DNA of 64,000 nucleotides from Amycolatopsis suaedae. GTDB lineage: Bacteria > Actinomycetota > Actinomycetes > Mycobacteriales > Pseudonocardiaceae. Below, in pieces: positions 1-7,224 of this stretch. The stretch is taken from positions 310,001-374,000 of the forward strand of contig NZ_SFCC01000007.1 in NCBI RefSeq assembly GCF_004214935.1, written 5' to 3'. Within the stretch, counting starts at the first letter, position 1; every line of letters starts with the position of its first letter. The translations under genes and the position numbers were made by a program. Under the pieces are notes generated by a model, which worked only from the letters and a program-made list of their open reading frames with translations, searched no databases and had not been told where the DNA came from.

Positions 1-459
1 CTGTTCTACGAGCCGACCATCCTGACCGACGTGCCCGAGTCGGCGCGGCTGTTCGCCGAGGAGACGTTCGGCCCCGTCGTGTCGATCTACGGTTACACGC
101 AGGTCGACGACGCGGTCCGGCGGGCCAACGACACCTCGTTCGGGCTCAACGCCAGCGTCTGGTGCCGGGACACCCGCATCGGGCGGGCGGTGGCGGCCAG
201 GGTGAAGGCGGGCACGGTCAACGTCAACGAGGGCTTCGCGGCCACGTTCGGCACGGTCGGCCTGCCGATGGGCGGGATGAAGGAATCCGGCATGGGCAGG
301 CGCAACGGCGCCGAGGGCCTGCTGAAGTACACCGAGGCCCAGGCGATCGCGGTGCAGCGCGGGCTGCGGCTGCGGCCGTTCCGCGGGCTGCCGCCCCGGC
401 TGTGGACCAAGGGCATGACCGCGAGCATGCGGGCACTGCGCCGCCTGCCGCGCCGCTAA
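1..459 (+). CDS. gabD: Succinate-semialdehyde dehydrogenase (aldehyde dehydrogenase superfamily), 3' end
   Basis: This is the C-terminal 152 residues of an NAD(P)-dependent aldehyde dehydrogenase. The gene begins before the window and is open from base 1. The visible part contains EETFGPVV, the AND..FGL segment and GLPMGGMKESGMGRR, which are the late motifs of the succinate-semialdehyde dehydrogenase (GabD2-like) branch. The branch is known to oxidise succinic semialdehyde to succinate, feeding GABA breakdown into the TCA cycle in the cytoplasm. The catalytic Cys and Glu lie upstream and cannot be checked, so the substrate is inferred from C-terminal similarity only. The stop codon overlaps that of the converging LuxR-type regulator by 4 nt. 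Confidence 0.85.
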   Translation: MFYEPTILTDVPESARLFAEETFGPVVSIYGYTQVDDAVRRANDTSFGLNASVWCRDTRIGRAVAARVKAGTVNVNEGFAATFGTVGLPMGGMKESGMGRRNGAEGLLKYTEAQAIAVQRGLRLRPFRGLPPRLWTKGMTASMRALRRLPRR

Positions 460-3400
460 CGCGTCAGCAGTCCCCGGTCGTAGGCGATGGCGACGGCCTC
501 GGCGCGCCGGCTCGCGCCGAGCTTCGCCATCGCCCGCGACAGGTGCACGCTCACCGTCTTCTCGCTGATGAACAGCTCCGCGCCGACCTGGCGGTTGGTG
601 CGGCCCTGCGCCACCCGCTCCAGCACCGCCCGCTCCCGGTCGGTCAGCGGGTCGACCACGTCACGCTTGACCGTCGCGACCCCCGGCAGCGCCACCTTCG
701 CCCGGCCGGCCAGCTCCCGCACGGCCTCGGCCAGCGGCCGGGCGCCGAGCTTGGTCGCCAGCTCGTGGACGTCGGCCAGCTCCGCGGCCGCAGCCTCGGC
801 GTCATCGGCCGCCAGCAGCGCCTCGGCGTAACGCCAGCGGCACACCGCCTGCTCGTACCGGGCGCCGTAGCCGAACTCCGCGACGGCGGTCTTCCACAAC
901 TCCGGGTCCGGCGTCCCACCCAGCCTGCTCGCCTCGGCCCTGGCCCTGGCCAGCCACGCCCGCCCCTCGGGGCCCAGCGTCCCGCTGCGTGGCTTGCCGA
1001 CCCGGGCCGCGTGCTCGACGCGTTCCCGCAGCGCCTCACCCGCCCGCACCGCCTCCGCGGCGGCGTCGCCCGCACCGCGCAGCCGGGCCTCCTCCGCCTG
1101 ACCGGCACGGCCGGCGATGGCGTGTGCGGTGATCCGCAGGGTGGCCAGCCGCATGACGTCGTCGTACTCCTCGAGCCAGCCGAGGGTCTCCTCGGTCCGC
1201 CGCACGGCCTCCGCCCAGTCGCGGCGCCAGCACGCCAGCTCGACGGCGATCGCCCCGGCCGCCACCGCGATGGCCGCGTCGGAGCGCCACAGCGGGCGCA
1301 GCCCGGTGAGCAGGCGGTCGACCTCGGCGAAGTCGCCGCGGGCCAGCGCGATGTACACCCAGGACGCGATCGCCCGGGACGCAGCGGAGCTGGACACCCC
1401 CAGGTGCGGACGTTTCCCCGCCTCCCAGGCGGGCCAGTCGCCGGTGAGGTAACGCAGGTACAGCCTGCGAGCCCGGGCCTCGATGCCGTAACCGCTCCAC
1501 ACCAGGCCGTTGGCCGCGGCGGCGTCGACGCACTCGGTGTACGCGCGCAGGGCGGCGGGCAGGTCGGCCTCGTCGTCGTAGCTCAGCGCCAGGAAGTACA
1601 GCGCACGCAGCTCGACGTTGACCGATCCGGCCTGCTGCGCCTTGCGCCGCGCCTCGCGCAGCCGCTCCCGCGCCGTTTCCCGGTCGCCCTCGAACTCGGC
1701 GAGGATGCCCAGCGTGATGAGCCCGTCGGCTTCCGCGCCCAGCGTGTCGGACGCACGGGCGTCGGCGACCGCCTGGCGGGCCGACTCCAGCGACTCGGCG
1801 CTACGGTGCAGCCCGCGCATGATCCGCGCGCGGGTTCCCAGCACCCAGGCCCTGGTCCTGGACGCGGGCAGGTGCTCGACCAGTTCCCACGCCCGGCCGA
1901 TCGAGGCAACCGACTCGTCCCAGGTGCTGTCCATCGCCATCTGCGACTCGGCGAGCCTGCGCCAGATGGTGGCCGCCCGCTCGGCCGGCACCGTGTCGTC
2001 GAGCGCCTGCGTGGCCGAGCGGGCGTAGGCGACCGCGCGTTCCGGCTCGCCCGACGCGCCCGCGAAGTAGGCCGCGTGGTGCAGCAGTTTCAGCTCGTCG
2101 ACGCCCTCCGGGCGCTCACCGGGCGGCACGGCGTCCCAAATGGACAGTGCTTTCTCGGTGTGCCCCAGCGCCGCGTCCGGGGCGCCGAGCTTCTCGGCCT
2201 CGGTGGCGGCCCGCAGGCTGGCGGCCAGCGCGGTGGGCAGGTCGTTGCTCTCCAGACTGTGATGGGCCAGCAGCGCGTCGCGGCCCCTGCCGCCGGGCTG
2301 GGTGAGCAGCCGCGCCGCGTAGGCCGCATGCAGCCGGGTGCGTTCGCCGGGCAGCAGGTCGCCGTGCACGGCCTCCTTGAGCAGCGCGTGCCGGAACGCG
2401 TAGTGCGTGCGCTCCACCACGAGGACGTGGTGCTGCACCGCCTCCCGCAGCGCCTCGTCCAGGCGGGTCTCGTCGAGCCCGGCGACGTCGGTGAGCAGGG
2501 CGTGCCCGACACCGCCGTCGGCCACCGACGCCACGCGCAGCACCCGCTGGGTGTCCGGCCCCAGCCGTTCCAGCCTGGCCAGCAGCACCTCGGCCAGCCC
2601 GGCAGGCAGCTCGGCGCCCGCCCGGCCGTCGCCGCACTCGGCCACCGAGGCCAGCAGTTCCTCGACGAAGAACGGGTTGCCCTCGGAGCGTTCGATGACG
2701 TCGGCGACCGTCGCCGGGGCGAGCTTGCCCTCGGCCAGCGCCTCGACGAACGCGCGGGCCTCGTCCTCGCCGAAGGGCGGCAGGTCCATCCGCTCGACGC
2801 TGGCCACCCGCACCAGGTCGGCGAGCAGCGCGCGCAGCGGGTGCCTGCGGTGGACGTCCTCTTCGCGGTAGCTGGCCACGATCAGCAGCCGCTGCGCCCG
2901 CAGCCGGGACACCAGGAAGGACAGCAGGCCACGGGTCGAGCCGTCGGCCCAGTGCAGATCTTCCAGCACCAGCACGACGGGCTGGGTCTCGGACAGTTCG
3001 GCCAGCAGTCCCAGCACGGCGTCGAACAGCTGCAGTTGACCGAGGTCGTGCTGGGTGCGGACGCCCGGCAGCCCGTCGCGTTCGGACGCCGTCCCGCTCA
3101 GCTGATCGGCGTCGGCGGTGAACACCGCCCCCAGCTGCGGCAGCAGCCTGCCCAGTGCCGGCCGGGCCCGGACGGCCTCGACGGCGGCCAGCGGCGTGAG
3201 CGCCTCGGCGAACGGCAGGTACGGCAGACCGCCGTCGCGCAGGTCGAGACAGCGGCCGGTGAGCACCAGCGCGCCGGTGGCCGTGGCGTGCTCGGCCAGT
3301 TCGGCCAGCAGCCGGGTCTTGCCGACGCCCGCGTCGCCGGCCAGCAGCACCGCCCGGGCCTCGTTGCGCTCGGCGCGAGCGAGCGCCGCTCGCAGGCCGC

Positions 3401-3461
3401 GCAGCTGTTCGACGCGGCCTACGAGCGGGATTCCTGATCCGAGTCGGGGCACGATCAGCAT
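456..3461 (-). CDS. LuxR-family transcriptional regulator with N-terminal AAA ATPase domain (LAL type)
   Basis: This is a large ATP-binding LuxR (LAL/MalT-like) regulator of about 1001 residues. An N-terminal STAND-like ATPase carries Walker A GDAGVGKT (residues 42-49) and Walker B LVLEDLHWAD (about 164-173). A long Ala/Glu/Arg-rich helical region of the TPR kind follows. The C-terminal 60 or so residues are a LuxR helix-turn-helix (LTDRERAVLERVAQG..NRQVG..LFISEKTVSVHLSR). The family binds DNA as ATP-dependent activators that sense a small ligand or protein; the ligand here is unknown. The ATG at 3461 was chosen over the upstream TTG at 3482 because it sits just before the conserved start of the domain. 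The gene converges on gabD, with overlapping stop codons. Confidence 0.9.
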   Translation of the reverse strand: MLIVPRLGSGIPLVGRVEQLRGLRAALARAERNEARAVLLAGDAGVGKTRLLAELAEHATATGALVLTGRCLDLRDGGLPYLPFAEALTPLAAVEAVRARPALGRLLPQLGAVFTADADQLSGTASERDGLPGVRTQHDLGQLQLFDAVLGLLAELSETQPVVLVLEDLHWADGSTRGLLSFLVSRLRAQRLLIVASYREEDVHRRHPLRALLADLVRVASVERMDLPPFGEDEARAFVEALAEGKLAPATVADVIERSEGNPFFVEELLASVAECGDGRAGAELPAGLAEVLLARLERLGPDTQRVLRVASVADGGVGHALLTDVAGLDETRLDEALREAVQHHVLVVERTHYAFRHALLKEAVHGDLLPGERTRLHAAYAARLLTQPGGRGRDALLAHHSLESNDLPTALAASLRAATEAEKLGAPDAALGHTEKALSIWDAVPPGERPEGVDELKLLHHAAYFAGASGEPERAVAYARSATQALDDTVPAERAATIWRRLAESQMAMDSTWDESVASIGRAWELVEHLPASRTRAWVLGTRARIMRGLHRSAESLESARQAVADARASDTLGAEADGLITLGILAEFEGDRETARERLREARRKAQQAGSVNVELRALYFLALSYDDEADLPAALRAYTECVDAAAANGLVWSGYGIEARARRLYLRYLTGDWPAWEAGKRPHLGVSSSAASRAIASWVYIALARGDFAEVDRLLTGLRPLWRSDAAIAVAAGAIAVELACWRRDWAEAVRRTEETLGWLEEYDDVMRLATLRITAHAIAGRAGQAEEARLRGAGDAAAEAVRAGEALRERVEHAARVGKPRSGTLGPEGRAWLARARAEASRLGGTPDPELWKTAVAEFGYGARYEQAVCRWRYAEALLAADDAEAAAAELADVHELATKLGARPLAEAVRELAGRAKVALPGVATVKRDVVDPLTDRERAVLERVAQGRTNRQVGAELFISEKTVSVHLSRAMAKLGASRRAEAVAIAYDRGLLTR

Positions 3462-3494
3462 TCTGGCCCACCCCACTGACAACGGTGTAGCCGA

Positions 3495-3656
3495 TTACCG
3501 GTCGTGCTCTCCCCTGCGCTGCCGCGGGATCTGCGGAGCCCGGGCGGGTTGCCTGCGGGTACGCAGCGGCAGCGTCAGGCGCCGGGCCTTACGCAGCTCG
3601 TCGTGCCGGTAGGCGACCTCGGCGAGCACCGCGTCGTACATCCAGTCCCTTGCCAT
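3495..3656 (-). CDS. Small basic protein of unknown function (53 aa)
   Basis: This is a short, strongly basic protein that starts MARDWMYDAVLAEVAYRHDE and ends in an Arg-rich tail. The ATG at 3656 is preceded by a clear ribosome binding site (AAAGAGGA, about 5 nt spacing), which favours it over the in-frame ATG at 3680. It lies 33 nt upstream of the LuxR-type regulator on the same strand and could be co-transcribed with it. No family is recognised. The N-terminal 35 residues look amphipathic and helical. It could be a small regulator or an RNA-binding peptide, but nothing in the sequence decides this. Confidence 0.55.
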   Translation of the reverse strand: MARDWMYDAVLAEVAYRHDELRKARRLTLPLRTRRQPARAPQIPRQRRGEHDR

Positions 3657-3754
3657 GATTCCTCTTTCCGATCCATCCATCCCTGCCGAGACTTCAGGTT
3701 CGTCCTGAGGTCACCCCTGAGGCATCGGGTGATCACGCAGCCCTGGACGTGAAA

Positions 3755-3800
3755 GACCCCTTACCCCCTCGGTGACGGCCGAGTGCGGGGGTAAGGGGTC
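3755..3800 (-). terminator. Perfect 14-bp hairpin downstream of the DUF397 gene
   Basis: Arms GACCCCTTACCCCC (3755-3768) and GGGGGTAAGGGGTC (3787-3800) pair perfectly around an 18-nt loop. The hairpin starts 12 nt after the DUF397 stop codon, which is the position of an intrinsic terminator, though there is no clear U-tract. Confidence 0.6.
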
Positions 3801-3811
3801 CGTGAGTGGTG

Positions 3812-4015
3812 CTACTGGCGCAGGCTGCCGGAGCGAACCGCGTCCAGCAGCCCCAGCCATCCCGACGGGCTGAACGTCAGCGAGCCGCCTTCGATGTCCT
3901 TGGAGTCGCGGACGGCGGCGCCGTCGCCGGTGAAGGCGACCTCGACGCAGTCGTTGCCACCGCCGCTGTAGCTGCTCTTGCGCCAGACGAGCTGACCCTT
4001 GTCGGCCTCGGACAT
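3812..4015 (-). CDS. DUF397 domain protein
   Basis: This 67-residue protein has the DUF397 hallmarks: an early WRKSSYSGGGNDCVEVA stretch, VRDSKD in the middle and a W..LLDAVRSG ending. In actinomycetes these proteins are almost always encoded next to an Scr1-type helix-turn-helix gene, as here, where the regulator stops 12 nt upstream. The pair is thought to act as a regulator and its small partner, sometimes described as toxin-antitoxin-like. Direct biochemical function is not established. A strong hairpin follows the stop. Confidence 0.9.
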   Translation of the reverse strand: MSEADKGQLVWRKSSYSGGGNDCVEVAFTGDGAAVRDSKDIEGGSLTFSPSGWLGLLDAVRSGSLRQ

Positions 4016-4027
4016 GACTCCCTCTCC

Positions 4028-4891
4028 TTAACTTTCCAGCGTGCCACCCAGCTGTTCGACGCGTTCGCCGATCAGCTGCACCGAATCGTCCGGCCGCAGC
4101 GCGGCGGCCCGCAAATGGTCGAACATCATGGTGTATCGCCGCACGTCATCGGGCAGCTCCAGGTAGACCCCGCTGGACGTGCTGTCCACATAGACGACAT
4201 CCGGATCTGCCTGCTCCGGAAAACCGAGAATCAGAAACGGACCTTCCATTCCCGGATGGGCTCCGGCACCGAATGGCACGACCTGGATCGTCACATGCGG
4301 CATCGTCGCCACGTCGAGCAACCGGGAAAGCTGTTCTGTCATGACCTCGGTGCCGCCGACCATGCGATGCAGCACCGCCTCGTCGATGACCGCCCAGTAC
4401 TGCGGTGGCGCCGGGTCGGTGAGCAGTTCCTGGCGCGCCATCCGGGCGGCCACCCTGCGTTTGATCTCCACCTCGTCGGCGTCCGGGCGCATCGCCCTGA
4501 TCACCGTGCGGGCGTACCGCTCGGTCTGCAGCAGGCCCGGCACCAGCAGTGCCTGGAACGCGCACAGCGAGCTGGCGTCGGCCTCCAGGCCGACGAAGGT
4601 GCCGGTGAACACCTCGTTGTAGGCATGCCACCAGCCGCGGGTGCGGGCTTCCCTGGCGAGCTGCACGAGCGCCTCGCGCTGGTCCCCGGACAGCCCATAG
4701 AGCTCCAGCATGTCCCGGACGTCGCGGGGGTTGACGCCGACGTGGCCGGTCTCGATTCGGCTGATCTTCGAGGCCGAACATTCCAGCTTCTCGCCGACCT
4801 CGTCGATGGTGAGCCCGGCGCTTTCTCGCAACCTGCGAAGTTCACCCGCCAGCCTGCGACGCCGGACAGTGGGCCCACGCCCTCGGGTCAT
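4028..4891 (-). CDS. Helix-turn-helix regulator of the Scr1 / DUF5753 family
   Basis: This is a 287-residue regulator. An XRE-type helix-turn-helix occupies roughly residues 10-65 (LRRLRESAGLTIDEVGEKL..SASKISRIE). A C-terminal DUF5753 domain follows (RTRGWWHAYNEV, FQALLVPGLLQTERYAR, WAVIDEAVLHR, FLILGFPE..PDVVYVD). The ATG at 4891 is chosen because GGAGG lies 5 nt before it; the upstream ATG at 4915 has no such site. The family is abundant in Streptomyces and Pseudonocardiaceae and works with the small DUF397 protein encoded next to it. The pair probably forms a short operon that ends at the 3755-3800 hairpin. Confidence 0.9.
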   Translation of the reverse strand: MTRGRGPTVRRRRLAGELRRLRESAGLTIDEVGEKLECSASKISRIETGHVGVNPRDVRDMLELYGLSGDQREALVQLAREARTRGWWHAYNEVFTGTFVGLEADASSLCAFQALLVPGLLQTERYARTVIRAMRPDADEVEIKRRVAARMARQELLTDPAPPQYWAVIDEAVLHRMVGGTEVMTEQLSRLLDVATMPHVTIQVVPFGAGAHPGMEGPFLILGFPEQADPDVVYVDSTSSGVYLELPDDVRRYTMMFDHLRAAALRPDDSVQLIGERVEQLGGTLES

Positions 4892-5120
4892 GGCCACCTC
4901 CGTTTTGCCCGGCATTCGTGACGGCCCCCGACGTCATATCTAACCAGCGAATACCAAGGTTGGTGACGTATTCACCGCCACGTGGGTGAAAAATTCGTCC
5001 GACTTTCTGTCTGCAATTTGCAGAAGGCCAGAAATAGGCGTCGCGCGTGCCGTCTCCGGCGCCCATCGCTGTCACCCTCTGGTGTCACACCCGTCCCTCC
5101 TACCCGCCGGTAACGCGAGC

Positions 5121-5161
5121 AAGGGAGCTTTACTACCCTAAGACGCCAGTAAAGCTCCCTT
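5121..5161. repeat. Intergenic hairpin repeat, copy 1 (AGGGAGCTTTACT family)
   Basis: The 14-bp perfect inverted repeat AAGGGAGCTTTACT / AGTAAAGCTCCCTT surrounds a 13-nt loop. A near-identical hairpin occurs at 5655-5693 with different loop sequence. Conservation of the arms but not the loop suggests that the stem itself is the selected feature. Confidence 0.75.
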
Positions 5162-5332
5162 CATACCGTTCCCGGCCAGCCGCGTTTGGCTACGGTGCGT
5201 GGCGAGTAAGCCTTATGGGTGAAGTGGGCCGCGGGAGGGCGCCGCGAAGCACGTGAAGGCCACCTTGAGTACGTCAGAGGTCAGGACCCCGGCAAAGTCC
5301 GGGTACGGCAGGGCAAGGTCGGCGGCTCGAGC

Positions 5333-5395
5333 GCAGAACTCGCGGTCCGGAACGCAGAACTCGCGTGCGTGAGCGCAGAACTCACGATGTGGACG
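5333..5395. repeat. Three 21-bp tandem units with GCAGAACTC core
   Basis: Three consecutive 21-bp units (5333-5353, 5354-5374, 5375-5395) each begin GCAGAACTC(G/A)CG. The second halves vary. The period matches the 21-bp arrays at 5432-5516 and 6053-6136, and the ACTCGCG core is shared with their reverse complements. Confidence 0.7.
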
Positions 5396-5431
5396 CCGGT
5401 TCTCACGTGGCGCCGGTCGCCCGCGTGACCG

Positions 5432-5516
5432 GCCCGTACGCGCGAGTCGTACGTTCTCACGCGCGAGCCGTACGTTCCGGGGCGCGAGTCGTCCGTTCCG
5501 GACCCGCGAGTTGCAC
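5432..5516. repeat. Four 21-22-bp tandem units with CGCGAGTCGTAC core (left array)
   Basis: Units lie at 5432-5452, 5453-5473, 5474-5494 and 5495-5516. Most contain GCGAG(T/C)(C/T)GTAC or a close variant, separated by GTTC. In reverse orientation they match the 6053-6136 array. The strict 21-bp period corresponds to two DNA helical turns. Confidence 0.75.
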
Positions 5517-5654
5517 GTTCCCGCCCGCCTGGTCCCACTGTCCGGCACGTCGGTTCCAGATCAGGAGACAACAGGCCTGGGTAAAGCACGTGAAGGCCAC
5601 CTTCACCACATCTCACCTCAGGGTCCCGGCAAAGTCGGGCGCCGGGCGTGAGCA

Positions 5655-5693
5655 AGGGAGCTTTACTAGCGAAGAAGGGTAGTAAAGCTCCCT
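5655..5693. repeat. Intergenic hairpin repeat, copy 2 (AGGGAGCTTTACT family)
   Basis: Arms AGGGAGCTTTACTA (5655-5668) and TAGTAAAGCTCCCT (5680-5693) form a perfect 14-bp stem around an 11-nt loop. It repeats the hairpin at 5121-5161, including the flanking GAGCA. Confidence 0.75.
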
Positions 5694-5761
5694 CGCTGCC
5701 TTACGGGTGTGGCTGGTGGGGCTGCCGTGGCCTGCGATGCCAGCGGGACAGCTGAGATCGC

Positions 5762-5808
5762 GTGAAGGCCGAGTTCCTCTCGTCAGACGTGATGAAGGTG
5801 GCCTTCAC
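5762..5808. repeat. 47-bp GTGAAGG/CCTTCAC intergenic repeat, copy 1
   Basis: This 47-bp element is bounded by inverted GTGAAGGCC and GGCCTTCAC arms. It matches 18902-18948 at 41 of 47 positions, with differences concentrated in the loop. The two copies lie 13 kb apart in unrelated intergenic regions, so this is a dispersed repeat family. Confidence 0.75.
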
Positions 5809-5982
5809 CTACCTGACGCGAACCCGCCAGGCGGGCACACCTGCCACACCGGCACCAGCCAGCACACCCACCCCACCAGCCACCACGAACGAGACAACAC
5901 CCCGCCGCCACCAACGGCACCATACTTGCGCAAGACGCAACCACAGCGCCCCTGCCCACGGCCCCAGGCCGACGCTGCCCAC

Positions 5983-6250
5983 GACTTCGCCGGGCCCCTG
6001 AGGTGAGACGTAGTAAAGGTGGCCTTCACGTGCTTTGGTGCCAGGCGGGAACGTACAACTCGCGCGCCAGAACCTACGACTCGCGCGCCAGAACCTACGA
6101 CTCGCGCGTCAGAACGTACGACTCGCGCGAACGGACCAGTCACGCGGGCGACCGGCACCAGGTGAGAACCCGGTCCGCATCATGAGTTCCGCGCTCGAGA
6201 CCGCCCACCTCGCCCTGTCACAGTCCGACTGTGCCGGGGGCACCGGCACC
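5983..6250 (-). repeat. Composite intergenic repeat, right copy of a long inverted pair
   Basis: The reverse complement of this block aligns along its whole length with 5305-5645. It includes the GTGAAGGCCACCTT motif (here 6018-6034 on the other strand), four tandem 21-bp units, GTCACGCGGGCGACCGG, and a CATGAGTTCCGCGCTCGAGA stretch. The two arms flank about 340 bp holding a hairpin repeat and the 47-bp element. No reading frame looks like a real gene. Confidence 0.8.
6053..6136. repeat. Four perfect-period 21-bp tandem units with ACTCGCGCG core (right array)
   Basis: Units lie at 6053-6073, 6074-6094, 6095-6115 and 6116-6136, each of the form (G/C)TAC(G/A)ACTCGCGCG followed by N-CAGAAC or a variant. 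Units 2 and 3 differ at a single base. There is no spacer between units, so this is not a CRISPR array. Confidence 0.8.
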
Positions 6251-6253
6251 AGA

Positions 6254-6278
6254 TGCCGTGAGAGCGGCCTTCACGGCA
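6254..6278 (-). terminator. Hairpin just downstream of tesB (TGCCGTGA/TCACGGCA family)
   Basis: Arms TGCCGTGA (6254-6261) and TCACGGCA (6271-6278) with a 9-nt loop end 5 nt from the tesB stop codon. The same motif appears at 18852-18876, so it belongs to the local repeat family and may be used as a terminator. Confidence 0.55.
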
Positions 6279-6282
6279 CGGG

Positions 6283-7188
6283 CTACAGGACCCGCAGCAG
6301 GCCCTCCTGGACGACCGTGGCGATGAGCGTGCCGTCCTCGGCGAAGAACCGGCCGGTCGCCAGGCCGCGGGCGCCGGACGCCGACGGCGTCTCGGTGTCG
6401 TAGAGGAACCACTCGTCGGCACGGAACGGCCGGTGGAACCACAGCGCGTGGTCCAGGCTGGCGCCCAGCACGCGGTCGGTGTCCCAGTAGACCCCGTGCC
6501 GCGCCAGCGGCGAGTCGAGCAGGGTCATGTCGGACGCGTAGGTCAGGACGCAGACGTGCAGCAGCGGCTCGTCGGGCAGCGTGCCGTCGGCACGCATCCA
6601 CACCTGGTTGCGAGCGGGCCGTTCGCCGGTCTCCCGCGTCACCCAGGGCGGGTCGTTGACGTAGCGCAGGTCGATGGGCCGCGGCCGGCTGCGCAGGCCG
6701 AGCACGTCCGGGTACCCTCTGGCGCGCTCGGGCAGCGTCGGCAGCGTCTCCGGACGCGGCACGTCGGGCATCGGGTCGGCGTGCTCGATGCCGTGCTCGG
6801 CCTTCTGGAACGACGCCGACAGCGAGAAGATCGCCTTGCCGTGCTGGACGGCGACCACGCGACGGGTGGTGAACGAGCGGCCGTCGCGGATTCGGTCGAC
6901 CTCGTAGACGATCGGCACCGACGGGTCGCCGCCGCGGATGAAGTACGCGTGCAGCGAGTGCACCGCCCGCTCGGCCGGGACGGTGCGGCCGGCGGCGACC
7001 AGAGCCTGCCCGGCGACCTGCCCGCCGAACACCCGCACCGGCGAGTGCGACGGGCTCACCCCGCGGAAGATGTTCTCCTCGATCCGCTCCAGGTCGAGCA
7101 GCCCGACGAGCCGGTCCAGCACCTCCTGGCCACCTCCCGGCTCGCCGGAGTCCAGCTCAGTCGCGGCGGCACGGGCTACCTCTGTCAT
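6283..7188 (-). CDS. tesB: Acyl-CoA thioesterase II (TesB family)
   Basis: This 301-residue cytosolic thioesterase is predicted to hydrolyse medium- and long-chain acyl-CoA to free fatty acid and CoA. It has the TesB double hot-dog layout. The first half contains FRGVSPSHSPVRVFGGQVAGQ and the HSLHAYFIRGGD segment. The second half contains VWMRADGTLPDEPLLHVCVLTYASDM and LDHALWFHRPFRADEWFLYD. Length and motifs fit the family closely. The ATG at 7188 lies 7 nt after a TAGGCT -10 box, so the mRNA is probably leaderless. A hairpin follows the stop. Confidence 0.92.
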   Translation of the reverse strand: MTEVARAAATELDSGEPGGGQEVLDRLVGLLDLERIEENIFRGVSPSHSPVRVFGGQVAGQALVAAGRTVPAERAVHSLHAYFIRGGDPSVPIVYEVDRIRDGRSFTTRRVVAVQHGKAIFSLSASFQKAEHGIEHADPMPDVPRPETLPTLPERARGYPDVLGLRSRPRPIDLRYVNDPPWVTRETGERPARNQVWMRADGTLPDEPLLHVCVLTYASDMTLLDSPLARHGVYWDTDRVLGASLDHALWFHRPFRADEWFLYDTETPSASGARGLATGRFFAEDGTLIATVVQEGLLRVL

Positions 7189-7195
7189 GCCGAGA

Positions 7196-7201
7196 AGCCT
7201 A
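7196..7201 (-). promoter_or_regulatory. -10 box for leaderless tesB
   Basis: TAGGCT on the minus strand lies 7 nt before the tesB ATG. This matches the actinobacterial TANNNT -10 followed directly by the start codon. No ribosome binding site is present, consistent with a leaderless transcript. Confidence 0.55.
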
Positions 7202-7224
7202 GGCGAAAGCAGCAGCCACGCCGG

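Larger units (their letters stand above)
5240..5645 (+). repeat. Composite intergenic repeat, left copy of a long inverted pair
   Basis: This non-coding block is closely matched by the reverse complement of 5983-6250. Shared segments in order are a Ser-codon-like CTCGAGCGC(A/G)GAACTC stretch, GGTTCTCAC, GGTCGCCCGCGTGAC, four 21-22-bp tandem units with core CGCGAGTCGTAC, CGTTCCCGCC, AAAGCACGTGAAGGCCACCT, and CTCACCTCAGG...CCCGGC(A/G)AAGTCG. This copy also carries about 58 bp between CCCGCCTGG and AAAGCACGTG that the right copy lacks. At its 5' edge (5247-5300) lies a third, diverged copy of the GTGAAGGCCACCTT-to-CCCGGCAAAGTC segment. No protein is encoded. Confidence 0.8.

Noticed and set aside
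162..3437. A 1091-residue plus-strand frame
   Set aside because: It is antisense to the LuxR-type regulator, whose frame has clear domains; the plus-strand translation is low-complexity Arg/Pro/Gly with no motif.
5762..6006. Short reading frames between the inverted repeats
   Set aside because: They are built from repeat sequence (Thr/Pro/Arg/His-rich), lack ribosome binding sites and resemble no family.
5333..6136. Possible CRISPR arrays
   Set aside because: The 21-bp units are directly adjacent with no spacers, vary in sequence, and no cas gene is nearby.
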